The notes beneath the pieces were generated by a model. The model searched no databases. It had not been told where the DNA came from and saw only the letters and a list, made by a program, of their open reading frames with translations. Shown here piece by piece: positions 30,628 to 42,065 of a stretch of 64,000 nucleotides of DNA; position 1 is the stretch's first letter; each line of letters begins with the position of its first letter. Source of the stretch: Mycoplasma leachii PG50 (GTDB taxonomy: Bacteria; Bacillota_I; Bacilli_A; Mycoplasmatales; Mycoplasmataceae); NCBI RefSeq assembly GCF_000183365.1, contig NC_014751.1, forward strand, positions 868,001-932,000, written 5' to 3'. Made by a program: the position numbers and the translations under genes.

Positions 30628-31122
30628 TCAATCTGTATTTAACTTAGATTTGATGTTGTAAAATGGGTAATTATTTTTTAAATAAGTATAAACTCCTAAA
30701 TTTACTTTCATAAAAGGATAAATATCTTTTACATACTTTTCTAATGCTTGTTCAAAATTTAGATTATTATCAATAACTCCTTTAATTACTAAAAACATAA
30801 ATATTGTTGAAGCACTTCTACTAATACCTAACTGACAATGAGTATATAAACTCTTATCATTTGGATTTTCTATTAAAAACTTAATTGCAGGGATAAATAA
30901 ATCATCACTAAAGTCTCTAACATCATGAGAATCTAATAAATTAATTGCAAGTTTATTTTTAGTTAAAACAAAATTTTTAGTTTTATACAATATTTTACTT
31001 GTATCTTTTTTTAGAATATTGTAAAAAACATTACTAATTTTTAATTCTTTATCAGGATTAACTAATCTTTTTGAAAATTGATCACCTAAATAAATTTTGT
31101 CAATAATATTTTCACAAGGCAT
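30628..31122 (-). CDS. Dual-specificity-type protein phosphatase
   Basis: A 164-residue protein with the cysteine phosphatase loop HCQLGISRS (Cys96, Arg102, C-x5-R) and an upstream aspartate-rich segment (LLDSHDVRDF) that could supply the general acid. The fold and length fit the small DSP family. It would dephosphorylate Ser/Thr/Tyr residues in the cytoplasm. Its ATG overlaps the stop of EIICB copy B (TAATG), so it is read from the PTS transcript. The MreB-like gene follows 14 bases later. The target is unknown. Confidence 0.8.
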   Translation of the reverse strand: MPCENIIDKIYLGDQFSKRLVNPDKELKISNVFYNILKKDTSKILYKTKNFVLTKNKLAINLLDSHDVRDFSDDLFIPAIKFLIENPNDKSLYTHCQLGISRSASTIFMFLVIKGVIDNNLNFEQALEKYVKDIYPFMKVNLGVYTYLKNNYPFYNIKSKLNTD

Positions 31123-32833
31123 TAAGACTCAACTCCTAATTTTTCTCTAACTAAAGTAGCTATATTAGTTACTTTAGGTACATAAATAATTTGAACTTGG
31201 TTTGAAATCTCTTTATATCCATAAGGTTTAGTTTTATCAACAATTGATTTATCAAATTTACTAATATCATGCATTGTCACTCTTAACCTAGTTACACAGT
31301 TTGCCATGATTTTAATATTTTCAGCTCCACCACAACCTTTAATAATGTTATTGATAAACTCATCATTGATTTCATATTTTTTAGATTCAGCTTCTAGTTT
31401 TTCAATTTCTTTTTTTCTTTTTGTAATTCTTTATATTCTTTTTTACTTACTAAGTGAGTTAATCCATTTTCTTCACGACCTGGAGTTTTATAGTTGAATT
31501 TTTTAATCATAAAGTAAAATACAACAAAATAAATTACTCCTACTATTGGTCCTAGAACTAATGTACCTCATACATTAGAAATTAATTTATAGTTAATTGG
31601 ATTTACTATTAATCAAGTAATAATTCCACTACCTCTAGTTGTTACAGATCCAAAGTTAAATAAATACATTAACATATTTTGTAATCCTGCAAATAAAGCG
31701 TGAAATACATATAATAGTGGAGCTATAAATAAGAATGTAAATTCAATAGGTTCAGTAACTCCAGATAAAAATGAAACTATTGCTGCTGAAATAATTGAAG
31801 ATCCATATATTTTTCTATTAGCTTTTGGTATTACAAAAAACATTGCAAGCGCAGCACCAGTTAAACTAAACATATTATTAACAAATACACCATTTGTTGC
31901 TCAAGTATCTTGAGCTGTTATTTTTTGTTGAAATGCTAGTTTAGCTAAAGAAACATTTAAAATACCAGTAATTTGATTACCATTAGGATCAATTCATTGC
32001 GCACCAACTTGTGTGTAATAAATAAAGAAATTTAAAACTTGATGCAGACCGAATGGAATTAAAGCACGATTAAGTGAATAGTATAAGAATGGAGAAAATG
32101 CACCTAGCTTTTGTAAACTATTACCACTATAAGTTAAACCTTTACTTATATAAATTCAAACATAACCTAACCCTAAACCAAATACTCAACCAGCCAAAGT
32201 TGATGCAACTGGAGAGAATTTAGGTCCTCCAAAAAATGAAAGTACTTCAGGAAATTTTAATTTATATGTATATTTATGAATTGTATAACCTAATAGTCCA
32301 GCTAACATACCACCAAATGCACTATATTGAAATGACAATACTCCAAAACGTATTTTTAAACCAAAAACATCTTTAACAGTCTTTTTAACACCTTCAAAGA
32401 CAATTTCTGTTTTTGAAGGATCACCATAAATGATTTTTAAAATTAAAGCTGTTGCTAAATGCATAGCAGCATATGCCATTAATCCAGATAAGGCAGCTGA
32501 AACTTTTTCTGATTTTGCTAATCCAGCAGCTAATCCAATTGCAACTAAAAAGTCGATATTTGTAATTGCAATCATCCCCAGATCTTTAATAGCATTAATA
32601 GCTAGTTCTAATTCAACTGGTGGTTTAGAACCACCTTTAGGATAAACTTGTGCTAAAATCGCTTGTCCAGTATATCCAATAGCACCAATCAAAGCTAATA
32701 AAGGAATTACAGTAACAGGAACTAAAATAGCACGCCCAAAAGTCTCTAAATTTGATCTAATGTTTATAAATAAATATTTTCATTTAGACTGGTTTTTTGT
32801 TTTTAAGTTATTCTCCAATTTGATATTCTCCAT
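31122..32833 (-). pseudogene. ptsG: PTS glucose-type EIICB, copy B (one-base frameshift in the linker)
   Basis: The start is ATG at 32833 (MENIKLENN...). The IIC domain is complete and very similar to copy C (RFGVLSFQYSAFGGMLAGLL and others). In the hydrophilic linker between IIC and IIB an A7 tract (31411-31421 region) replaces the AAAAAAGAG of copy C, one base shorter, and the frame runs to a TAG about 6 codons later. The IIB domain with MANCVTRLRV and the stop at 31122 are then in a different frame. A IIC-only protein could be made. The total length is not a multiple of three, consistent with a single deletion. A sequencing error or slippage is possible. Confidence 0.75.
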
Positions 32834-32895
32834 TATTTTTTATTATTTTCTAATCAAGTATTGCTAAGAATTTTGTATATTATTTAGATTCTTAA

Positions 32896-34611
32896 TTAAG
32901 ACTCAACCCCTAATTTCTCTCTAACTAAAGTAGCTATATTAGTTACCTTAGGTCCATAAATAATTTGAACTTGGTTTCCAATTTCTTTATATCCATAAGG
33001 TTTAGTTTTATCAACAATTGATTTATCAAACTTACTAATATCATGCATTGTAACTCTTAATCTAGTTACACAATTTGCCATGATTTTAATATTTTCAGCT
33101 CCACCACAACCTTTGATAATATTATTGATAAACTCATCATTGATTTCATCTTTTTTATTAGATTCTTTTTTATCTGATTCTGCTTCTAATTTTTCAATTT
33201 CTCTTTTTTCTTTTTGTAATTCTTTAAATTCTTTTTTACTTACTAAGTGAGTTAACCCACCTTCTTGACGTCCTGGAGTTTTGTAATCAAACTTTTTAAT
33301 CATAAAGTAGAATACAGCAAAATAAATTCCACCCATAATAGGTCCAACAACTCAAGTTCCTCAAACATTTTGAATTAATCTAAAGTTAGCAGGGTTAACA
33401 ATTAATCAAGTAATAATTCCACTACCTCTAGTTGTTACAGATCCAAAGTTAAATAAATACATAATCATGTTTTGGAATCCTGATAAGAAAATGTGAATTA
33501 GATATAAAACAGGAGCAACAAATAAGAATGTAAATTCAATAGGTTCAGTAACTCCAGATAGCATAGAAACTGCACAAGCTGAAATAATAGCTGAACCATA
33601 AACTTTTCTATTAGCTTTTGGAATTACAAAAAACATCGCTAAAGTAGCACCAGTTAAGCTAAAAATTTTAGTTACATAAGTACCATTGACAACTCAAGTA
33701 TCATTTTTAGCTGAAATTTGTTCACCGGCTGCTAATTTTGCTAAAGCAACATTAATAGCTCCTTCAATAGCTTTACCATCTGGTCCAACTCATCTAGCTC
33801 CAATTGGAGTGTAATATACAAAGAAGTTTAATACGTGATGAATTCCAAATGGAAGCAAGGCACGTTCAGCTGAAGCATATAAGAATGGTGAAAATGCATC
33901 TAATTTTCTTAATCCTTCTCCACTAGCATATAAACCTTTATTAATATAAACTCAAATATAACCTAAACCTAGACCAAAAACTCAACCAGCCAAAGTTGAT
34001 GCAACTGGAGAAAATTTAGGTCCTCCAAAAAATGAAAGTACTTCAGGGAATTTTAATTTGTAAGTGTATTTGTGAATAGTATAACCTAATAGTCCAGCTA
34101 ACATACCACCAAATGCGCTATATTGAAATGACAATACTCCAAAACGTATTTTTAAACCAAAAACATCTTTAACAGTTTTTTTAACACCTTCAAAGACAAT
34201 TTCTGTTTTTGAAGGATCACCATAAACAATTTTTAAAATTAAAGCAGTTGCTAAATGCATAGCAGCATATGCCATTAATCCAGATAAAGCTGCTGAAACT
34301 TTTTCTGATTTTGCTAATCCAGCAGCTAATCCAATAGCAACTAAAAAGTCAATATTTGTAATAGCTATCATCCCTAGATCTTTAATAGCATCAATAGCTA
34401 GTGCTAATCCAACTGGCGGTTTTGCTATTCCTTTAGGATAAACTTGTGCTAGAATTGCTTGTCCAGTATATCCAATAGCGCCAATTAAAGCTAGTAAAGG
34501 AATTACAGTAACAGGAACTAAAATAGCACGACCAAATTGTTCTAAACCAGCTCTAAATGAAGATAATCAAGATTTCATACTGTCTTTTGAAAATTTTGAT
34601 TTAAAATCCAT
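32896..34611 (-). CDS. ptsG: PTS glucose-type EIICB component, intact copy C
   Basis: A 571-residue sugar phosphotransferase permease. The IIC domain has about ten membrane segments and the GITEPIEF-type substrate motif (SGVTEPIEFTFLF). A charged linker with KKEFKELQKEKRE follows, then the IIB domain with the phosphorylated cysteine at residue 514 (NCVTRLRVT). No IIA domain is fused, so an EIIA-Glc must come from elsewhere. A strong AAGGAGG precedes the ATG. It is first of a minus-strand series with copies B and A. Glucose is the likely substrate, but N-acetylglucosamine or another hexose cannot be excluded. Confidence 0.9.
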
Positions 34612-34764
34612 ATTATTTTTTCCTCCTTACTTATATCTTATTTTTGATAAATAATAGTGATAAAAAATGACAAATTATTATTTTTATATTTTTTACAAAA
34701 TATGTAAAAAAATAATAGTCTCTAACCATTTTGGATTAAAAATTTAAAATTTTTAAAAACCCTA

Positions 34765-35365
34765 AAAAGTGAAGCAAAAACTATTACTACAAGTCAGGCT
34801 AAAAGGATTAAAATTAAAAATTATCCTAAATCATTTTTAAAAGAAGTTATATTAAATTGTTTTTGTTATAGTATATTATTTATCCGCTGAAAAAATAAAA
34901 GTTCAAATTTATTCACAAGGATCATTTCATTATAATTTAACTTCACAAACAACTAAAAATAGTTAATCATATAAAAGAAATTTTTCTATATGTAATGTTT
35001 TATATAAGCTTAAGTTTATAAAAAATTATGCCTTAGAAATAAGAAGAATTTTTGATGACTATAAAGGTTTTAAAAAACAACCTGAGTTTTTTTAGAACCT
35101 AGTTTTATAAAAGTCATTTTATAAAATAAAAATTCGATTTTAAAAATGATAATATACAAAAAAGTTTAATATAATAATTTTTAAATAAAGAACTAAATTG
35201 ATTTTAGAATTATTAACTAAACAATCTGATATTTATCATAATGAATTAATGTCAATTTTAAATACAACAAAATTAGCAATTCAAAGAGATATTTCAAAAC
35301 TAAAAGATAAAAAAATAATTGGTAATTTAAGTGATACTAGAATAAATAGTAAAAACATTAGATAA
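34765..35365 (+). pseudogene. Decayed AlbA_2/RecG-like regulator remnant
   Basis: Scattered plus-strand pieces fit the C-terminal half of AlbA_2/HATPase_c_4-type regulators: YPKSFLKEVILNCFCYS near 34810 (where relatives have YPE.ALREA..NA), EKIKVQIYSQGSFHYNL near 34890, and at 35198-35365 a winged-helix tail reading ILELLTKQSDIYHNELM and TTKLAIQRDISKLKDKKI. Frames change and stops intervene. No N-terminus is seen. It accounts for most of the otherwise gene-free 34612-35488 stretch; the remainder shows only A/T-rich sequence and a TATAAT near 35426. Confidence 0.4.
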
Positions 35366-35488
35366 TTAAACTTAGAGAAACGCAATTTTTAATTTAAAAA
35401 TATAATGAAATAAACATGCTAATATAATAAAATTTTTTATGTAAATTTAACATTATGTCTAATCATTATCAATAAAAGAGGTTTATTT

Positions 35489-36454
35489 ATGAGCGAAAGT
35501 AAAAATTCTTTAATTGAAAGAATTGCATTAAGATTATCTACATATCAAACATATATTACCAATTTATCAAAAATCGGTAAAACTGATGAAAATCTAAATG
35601 CAGAAAGAATATATACTGATGTTATAAATACAATCTTTAATTTAGAATTATCTAATTACAACTCAGTAATTTTTAATAATCCAGGTTTTGATTTAATAGA
35701 TAAGAAAAATAAGATACTAATTCAAGTTTCAGCAACCTGTAGTAAAAATAAGATCCAAAATTCATTATCTAAAATAAATATAAATGAATATCAAAACTAT
35801 AATTTTAAATTTTTGTGCATTTCTAACCAAGAAATTAAAAATGTTAAAAAATTAAAATTTCAAATACCAAATACATTACTTTTTGAACCAAAAAAAGATA
35901 TTTGAGATGTTTCTTTTTTAATACAACATTTATATGAAGTAGACATTATTAAACTAGAAAAATTATTAACCTATCTTAACCAAGAAACTCTAGATATAAT
36001 TAACTTTAAAACTCTTTCATCTGATATTGCTACAATTATTAACATTTTGTCAACTAAAATGGATAACCAATATGAAGACAATAATAATAAAGTTTTTAAC
36101 ATAGAAGAAAAAATTGTATATAATAATCTATTTTCAATCAGAAATTATATTTATAATAATGCTAGTTCTATATCTAAAGTAATTAAAGTTTATGAAGAGT
36201 TTGAAAAACAAGGGAAAAATATTAGTAAAAATGTTATAAGTCAAATAAGTAGAACATATTATGAATTGTTAAGTAAATACGATGATCCAATAAAAATATT
36301 TTGAGAAATAATTTGGAATTTAGAAAATATTGTAAAAAATAGTTCTAATTTAGATATAAAAAATATTAGTGTAGAAAATATTCGTAGTTCTTTATCTGTT
36401 ATTGTTGTAGATGCTTTTATGAAATGTAAAATATATAAAAAACCAGGAGAATAA
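35489..36454 (+). CDS. SMEK-domain protein, effector of an ABC-3C type system
   Basis: A 321-residue protein. The N-terminal 100 residues match the SMEK domain (LIERIALRLSTYQ..., then NPGFDLIDKKNKILIQVSA, a nuclease-like DLID....IQVS core as in restriction-type folds, then NKIQNSL). The C-terminal half is helical without a recognised domain. TGA codons are Trp, so the gene is adapted to code 4. RBS AAAGAGG precedes the ATG. Two bases after its stop lies the small middle component, and the DUF2326-type ATPase follows. SMEK proteins are known mainly as components of ABC three-component loci, which are predicted conflict systems. Nuclease action is inferred. Confidence 0.75.
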
Positions 36455-36456
36455 AA

Positions 36457-36693
36457 ATGTTATTACCTAAAAATATCCATCCTAAGACAAGTGTTTATTA
36501 TAATGCTTACATAGTGTTAAAGGAATTAAAAAAGCATAGCAAAATACATATGATGGAATTGTTTATTAATATCAATCAAGAAAATGTGATTTCTTTGGCA
36601 TTATACACATTATGTTTAGATTGGTTATTTATAATAGAATGTATAAAAATGGATAATAAAGGTTGTGTAAGATTATGTTCATTAAACAATTAA
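36457..36693 (+). CDS. Middle component of an ABC-3C type system
   Basis: A 78-residue protein beginning LLPKNIHPKTSVYYNAY and ending with a small winged-helix-like stretch (LALYTLCLDWLFIIECIKM). Both length and pattern match the small middle components of ABC-3C loci, which bridge the ATPase and effector. It starts 2 bases after the SMEK stop and its end overlaps the ATPase start by 19 bases, so the three are translated together. Confidence 0.72.
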   Translation: MLLPKNIHPKTSVYYNAYIVLKELKKHSKIHMMELFININQENVISLALYTLCLDWLFIIECIKMDNKGCVRLCSLNN

Positions 36694-38393
36694 AAATTTC
36701 AACTCCAACAAAATTAATAAGAGAGTTGAATTTTACAAAAGGTGTTAATTTAATAGTTGATAATACTCCTTTAAAAGATGATAAAACAACTGGTAATAAT
36801 GTAGGAAAAACAACTATTTTAAAATTAATCAACTACTGTTTAGGTGGTAAGGCAGAACAAATCTATAAAGATCAAGAAAACAGAAAAAAAGTAGATACCT
36901 TAGTACAAAATTTTCTAATAGATAATAAGATTTTAATAACACTAACATTAACTAATGATTTTAAAAGTAATGAAAAAGATATTGTTATTGAGAGAAATTT
37001 TTTAAAAAAGAGCGAGGCTATTTTAAAGTTCAATAATACTCAAATAAGTGAATTTGAATTAAAAAATAAATTATTTTGATTATTTTTTCAAAGAGAATGT
37101 TATTATAATCTAAGTTTTTTACAACTTATCTCACGTAATATGAGATATAAAGAAGAAAGTATTAATAATACACTTAACACTATTAAACTTGCTAATAAGA
37201 CTGTTAATGAATCTTTAAATTTATTCTTATTTGGTTTTGATTTAAAAGGTTTTGATAAAAAGGAAAGTCTTTTAAAATCACTAAGCGATCTTAAAAGAAG
37301 TGAATCTAAGTTATTAAATACACAAACCATTAAGAATATTAAAGACACTATTAATGTACTTGATAATCATATTTCAGAATTAAAAACTAGAAAAAAACTA
37401 CTTGGTGTAGATGAAAATTTTGAAAAGAAACTAGATGAATTTAATCAAATTAAATTTAAAATAAATCAACTTAGTTCAAAAATCAGTAATTTAGAACTTA
37501 GACAAAATTTAATCTTAGAATCTAAAAAAGAACTAGAAAATCAGAAATTTAACGTAAATCTTGATGAACTAAAAGAAATTTATCAAGAGCAAAAAAGATT
37601 TAATGATAATATGCAAATTGAATTTGAACAGTTACTAAATTTTCATAATAGTATGACTGATGAGAAAATCAAATTCATTACTCAACAATTACCTAGCTTA
37701 CATGAGCAAATAATACGTGAAAAAGAAAAACTAAATAAGTTATTAAAAAAAGAAGAAGATTTGTCTATTATTGTTCATAAACAAGAATCTTTTAAAACAA
37801 TAGAATCAATTGTTAATACAATCTCAAAAGAATCAGAACTAAAAGGCAGAAAAGAACAGCAACTTGAACAAGTGTTAGAAATTGAAAATAAACTAAATCA
37901 AGTTCGACAAAAAGTTGAAGAATTTGAAAAAACTTTTTATTCTGATGAAATCAAGAATCAAATAGATAGTCAAATAAAACAATTTAATGATATTTTTTAT
38001 AAAGTAACATCTAACTTTTATAATGATGGTTTTGTTTTAGAATTTGATAAAAAGAAAGATAAAAAACAAAACATTGATTTTTATGAATTTCAAATGAACC
38101 AAACAAGTAATAGTTCAGGTAAAAAACAAGGTGAGATTGTTTGTTTTGACATTTCTTATATTATTTATGCTGATCAAAAAAATATTAAATGTCCTAGATT
38201 TTTACTAACAGATAAAAAAGAATTAATGCATAATAATCAATTACTTAAATTACCTGATTTAGTTAACAAAAATAACATTCAACTGATTGTTCCAATACTA
38301 AAAGATAAAATTCCACAGAAAATATTAGATTCTGCTAATATAATTATTGAGTTATCTGAAAATGATAAATTATTCAGAATAGAAAATAATTAG
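36675..38393 (+). CDS. DUF2326-type ABC ATPase of an ABC-3C system
   Basis: A 572-residue SMC/RecN-like ATPase. Walker A is GNNVGKTT at 40-47. A long coiled coil occupies about residues 190-430 (Lys/Glu/Gln heptads with ELKTRKK, LEQVLEIENKL). The C-terminal DUF2326 region carries GEIVCFDISYIIYAD and RFLLTDKKELMHNNQL in place of a canonical Walker B. It is a soluble DNA/nucleoprotein-type ABC protein, not a transporter. The ATG at 36675 is chosen because it starts directly at MFIKQLKIS, the family's usual opening; a TTG 12 bases upstream is less likely. The transcript ends at the terminator at 38394. Confidence 0.82.
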
Positions 38394-38420
38394 TAAAAAA
38401 GGATAATATTATCCTTTTTT
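38394..38420. terminator. Bidirectional terminator between ABC-3C and RpiR-type gene
   Basis: Perfect palindrome AAAAAAGGATAATATTATCC plus T-run. It serves the converging genes on both sides. Confidence 0.85.
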
Positions 38421-38431
38421 AATGTAAACAG

Positions 38432-39247
38432 CTAAACTAAATTAGTTGTTTTTACTTTTTCTTGAAATTTTAAATTATTTAAATCTATTTGGTTAATAAT
38501 TAGTAAAAAGATTAAATCTAAAATATATTGAATTTTATATTTTTCAATCATTGGATTAGATCTATTATCATTTATAAAAAAGTTATTTTCACTATCATGA
38601 ATATGATAATCAACTTTTATATCAGTTTTTAACAGTGGTGAAGAAGTAATAGCAATAATTACATTAGCATTTCTTTTATTAATAAAGTTTAAATAGCGAT
38701 TAATTTTGCTATTATTTCCAGAAGTTGAAATAACAACAATAGCAGCTTGTTCAACATTATAAGCTCTTGAATCAAACAAATTAGAAAATAATTCAACTGA
38801 TAAATTTAATTCTAATAATTGAAAAAATAAAAAATTAGCTAAAATTTTAGTCTTCCCAGTACAAAATAAAATAATTTTCTTACTAGATAAAAGTTTACAA
38901 ACAACTTCTTTTAAATAATTAATATCTAAATTAATTTTTAATTGTTTTAACGAATCTTCTAATCTATTTTCAAATTCATCTATGATATTATCAAAGGATG
39001 ACTTTGTTTCATCTTTAAAAAAATTAGAATTATTTTCTAGATAAGAAATTAATTGCTTTAAACCACCAATTTCAAGTTTAACTAATGTTTTAGTAATCAC
39101 TGAAGGTTGAACATTTAATTTTTTACAAATTGATTTTACAGAAAAGTTATGATAGTCAGAAATATTAGTTAGAATATAGTCACACACTTTTAATTCTTGT
39201 GGAGATAAATTAATTTTATTTTGCTTAATCTTTTCAATAATATTCAT
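38432..39247 (-). CDS. RpiR/SIS-family transcriptional regulator
   Basis: A 271-residue regulator. The N-terminal helix-turn-helix (LSPQELKVCDYIL, then VKSICKKLNVQPSVITKTLVKL) is followed by a SIS sugar-phosphate isomerase domain with ILFCTGKTKILANF and VVISTSGNNSKINRYL. Length is normal. RpiR proteins sense phosphosugars and control sugar uptake or metabolism. The nearest candidate targets are the PTS genes at 27988-34611, though the ABC-3C locus lies between. No operator was identified. Confidence 0.85.
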   Translation of the reverse strand: MNIIEKIKQNKINLSPQELKVCDYILTNISDYHNFSVKSICKKLNVQPSVITKTLVKLEIGGLKQLISYLENNSNFFKDETKSSFDNIIDEFENRLEDSLKQLKINLDINYLKEVVCKLLSSKKIILFCTGKTKILANFLFFQLLELNLSVELFSNLFDSRAYNVEQAAIVVISTSGNNSKINRYLNFINKRNANVIIAITSSPLLKTDIKVDYHIHDSENNFFINDNRSNPMIEKYKIQYILDLIFLLIINQIDLNNLKFQEKVKTTNLV

Positions 39248-39440
39248 AATCTAAATCCTAAATTATTATTAATAAATTAATTATAACTTTTATTAATAAC
39301 TAAAGATTTATTCAAATACAAATAAAAACCACTAAAATTTAAATAATATAAAAAAATAAAAAATTTAATTACTTTGTCTAATTTCTTATAGATAATATAT
39401 AATTTTTGAGTTATCTAAATAAGTTGAATAAGGAGAAAAA

Positions 39441-41372
39441 ATGAAAGTTTTAGTATTATTAGAGTCACCATCAAAAATAGAAAAAATAAAACATTATTTA
39501 GAAGAAAATTTTCCAGAAAATGAATTTGTTGTTTTAGCTAGTGGTGGCCATATTAATAGTATTGCTGATAAAGGAACTTGAGGACTTGGTATTGATTTAG
39601 AAACTATGCAAACTAATTTTGTCATTGAAAGTTCTAGAAAAAAAATAATTAGTCAAATTAAAAAAGAGGGCAAAACTGCTGATCTAATTATTTTAGCTTC
39701 AGACCCAGATAGAGAAGGAGAAGCTATTGCTTATCATTTAGCTAATTTATTTAAAGATCATACTAATATTAAAAGAATTACATTTAATGAAATTACTAGT
39801 GAAGCAATAACTAATGCATTTAATAATTTAAGAGATATTGATATGAACTTAGTAAATGCACAAATTTCAAGACAAATTCTAGATAAAATTATTGGTTATT
39901 TAGTTTCTAAATCACTTCAAAAATCTACTGGATTAATGAGTGCTGGAAGAGTACAAACCCCCGCTTTAAATATTCTAACAACAAGAGATACTTTAATTAA
40001 AAACTTTAAAGAAGTGCTTTATAAAAAGATTTTTGTAATCGAATCAAAAAGAGCTATTAATTTAAACTTAAATAAAGACAAAAATAATGTTTTAGTTAAT
40101 ACTGAAAAAACATATTATATTGATGAAAATCAAGCAAAAGCAATTGTTGATGAATTAGGTGAAATTTATAGATGTACTGATTATAAATCAACTGCTTATG
40201 AAACAAGAAGTTTTAAACCTTATTCAACAGCTGGTTTATTACAAGATGGATTTACTAAATTAAAATTAAGTACTAGTCAAATAACTTTAACAGCTCAAAA
40301 ACTATATGAATTGGGTTATATTACTTATATACGTACAGATTCAGTTAAATATTCTTCTCAATTTATAGGTGAAGTAAAAGATTATATTTCAAAAAATTAT
40401 TCTTCTGATTTATTTAAAGATCCAATTGTTGGTAAAAAAGATCAAAATAGTCAAGAAGCTCACGAATCAATTAGACCAACAAACATTTGACTAACTCCTG
40501 AAAAAGCTAGTTTAGAAATTGAAGATAATTTATTAAAAAGAGTTTATAACTTAATTTGATGAAACTCAATTAAATCTCTAATGAAAGGTCCGTCTGGATT
40601 TAATCATAGATGAACTTTTAATAATAACGGTTATGAATTTAAACAATCATGACAAGAAGTTAAAGATTTAGGTTATCAAGCAATTAAACACTCATCAAGT
40701 GATGAAAATATTGAGCTAACTGATGATGGTGAAGAAATTGTTCAATCTAAAAATGATAAACCAGAATATCAATTTAATGATGATTTTGAAATCAGTATTT
40801 CTAAAAAATTTATTAAAATTGAAAGTGCTAAAACTAATCCACCTAAAATGTTTAATCAAGCTAGTTTAATTAAAGAGCTAAAAAATTTAGGTATTGGTAG
40901 ACCATCTACTTATAACCCAATTTTAACTAAGTTAAAAGATCGTGAGTATGTTGAATATCCTAAATCAAAACCAATTGTTGTTACAAATAAAGGATATTCA
41001 GCCAATGAATATTTATATGATCATTATTTAGACTTTTTTAACTTAAATTACACTGCTGAAATGGAAGAAAAACTAGATGAAATTACAAGAGGTGATTTTG
41101 ACTATGTTAATTGATTAAAAAATATTTATAATGCTTTAAATTTTAAAGTTAAAAAAGAAATTGGTGAAGCTAAAACTGAAGCAATTTGTCCTAGATGTGG
41201 TGCTAATTTAGTGTATATTAAATCAAGATTTAATAGAGGTAGGGGATGTTCAAACTTTACTATAACTAAATGTGGTTACAGAGAATATGAACAACCTGAC
41301 GGTACTTGAAAAGAATATATTAAAGAAGAAAAAAACATTGATGATAACACTAAAAAAGAAAATAAAGAATAA
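39441..41372 (+). CDS. topA: DNA topoisomerase I
   Basis: A 643-residue type IA topoisomerase that relaxes negative supercoils. It has a Toprim domain with LLESPSKIEKI, and the metal site DPDREGEAIAYHL. The catalytic tyrosine is Y296 in ITYIRTDS. One C-terminal zinc finger is present (CPRCGAN...RGCSNFTITKCGY). Multiple TGA codons are Trp. AAGGAGA precedes the ATG. It is a single gene with divergent rpiR-type gene upstream. Confidence 0.95.
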
Positions 41373-41429
41373 TTTAAATATTTTATAAAATTTATCTTGT
41401 CATAAATAGTTTTATTTGGTATTGTAATA

Positions 41430-41981
41430 ATGTAAATTTTGAAAAAAATTTACACTCAAAAAAAACAAGATATGTTATGCTTGTATAAATGTTCTAGACG
41501 ATAAGTTTTTTTGATAATTTGTTCGAATGACAATGCAATAATTTAGGCTTACTGCTCATTAAGCCTTTATTATTAAAACAGCTGTGTAGAATTGTTTGAA
41601 ATTTAATAGTTATGCTTGAAATTTATTATTTATATCTGTTCAATTGCTAATTTTATTAGCAACATATGAATTTATTTAATCCTTTCTTAACTTTTGTCAG
41701 TAATTCATTATGTTTTGAACAACTTCAAATAGAATAATCTATTTGATGAAATTTTAATTATAAGAAATAATAAATATAAACTTAATCATTTTTCATGCGT
41801 GTTTATTTATATTTTAATAACACATCTGCAAAATAGATTTTTATTTATTCTTAATTTTTCAAGTTTTTTATTTTTAATTATATTCTCTACTTAATCTATT
41901 TAAAATTTTAGACAATTCTAGACGAATAAGACAATTTTTAATATCAAAAAAAGCAAATAGGTAACTATTTGCTTTTTTTAT
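41430..41981 (+). ncRNA. Candidate structured RNA of about 550 nt, identity unknown
   Basis: No reading frame is supportable from 41373 to 42178. A promoter-like TTGTCA (41398) and TATTGT (41421) with a 17-base spacer is followed by GTAAATTTT-GAAA-AAAATTTAC, a stem with a GNRA loop. Next come a stem around TTTAGGCTTA/TAAGCCT near 41550 and a GTGTT/AACAC hairpin near 41800. It ends in a strong terminator (AAAAAGCAAATAG, GTAA loop, CTATTTGCTTTTTTT, 41946-41980). The sequence TTCTAGACGA(A)TAAG occurs twice, near 41491 and 41918. I found no RNase P or tmRNA landmarks. It could also be decayed intergenic DNA. Confidence 0.4.
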
Positions 41982-42065
41982 GACTAGAAAACCTAATTAT
42001 TATTAATAATATCAACTGTAAATGCAATATTGAATAAATTCTAAAATTGTGCTATTATATAATGG

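Noticed and set aside
41430..41981. RNase P RNA, tmRNA or tracrRNA as identity of the gene-free stretch
   Set aside because: The GAGGAAAGTCC-type core of RNase P, the tRNA-like ends of tmRNA and any repeat/anti-repeat pairing with a CRISPR array were not found.
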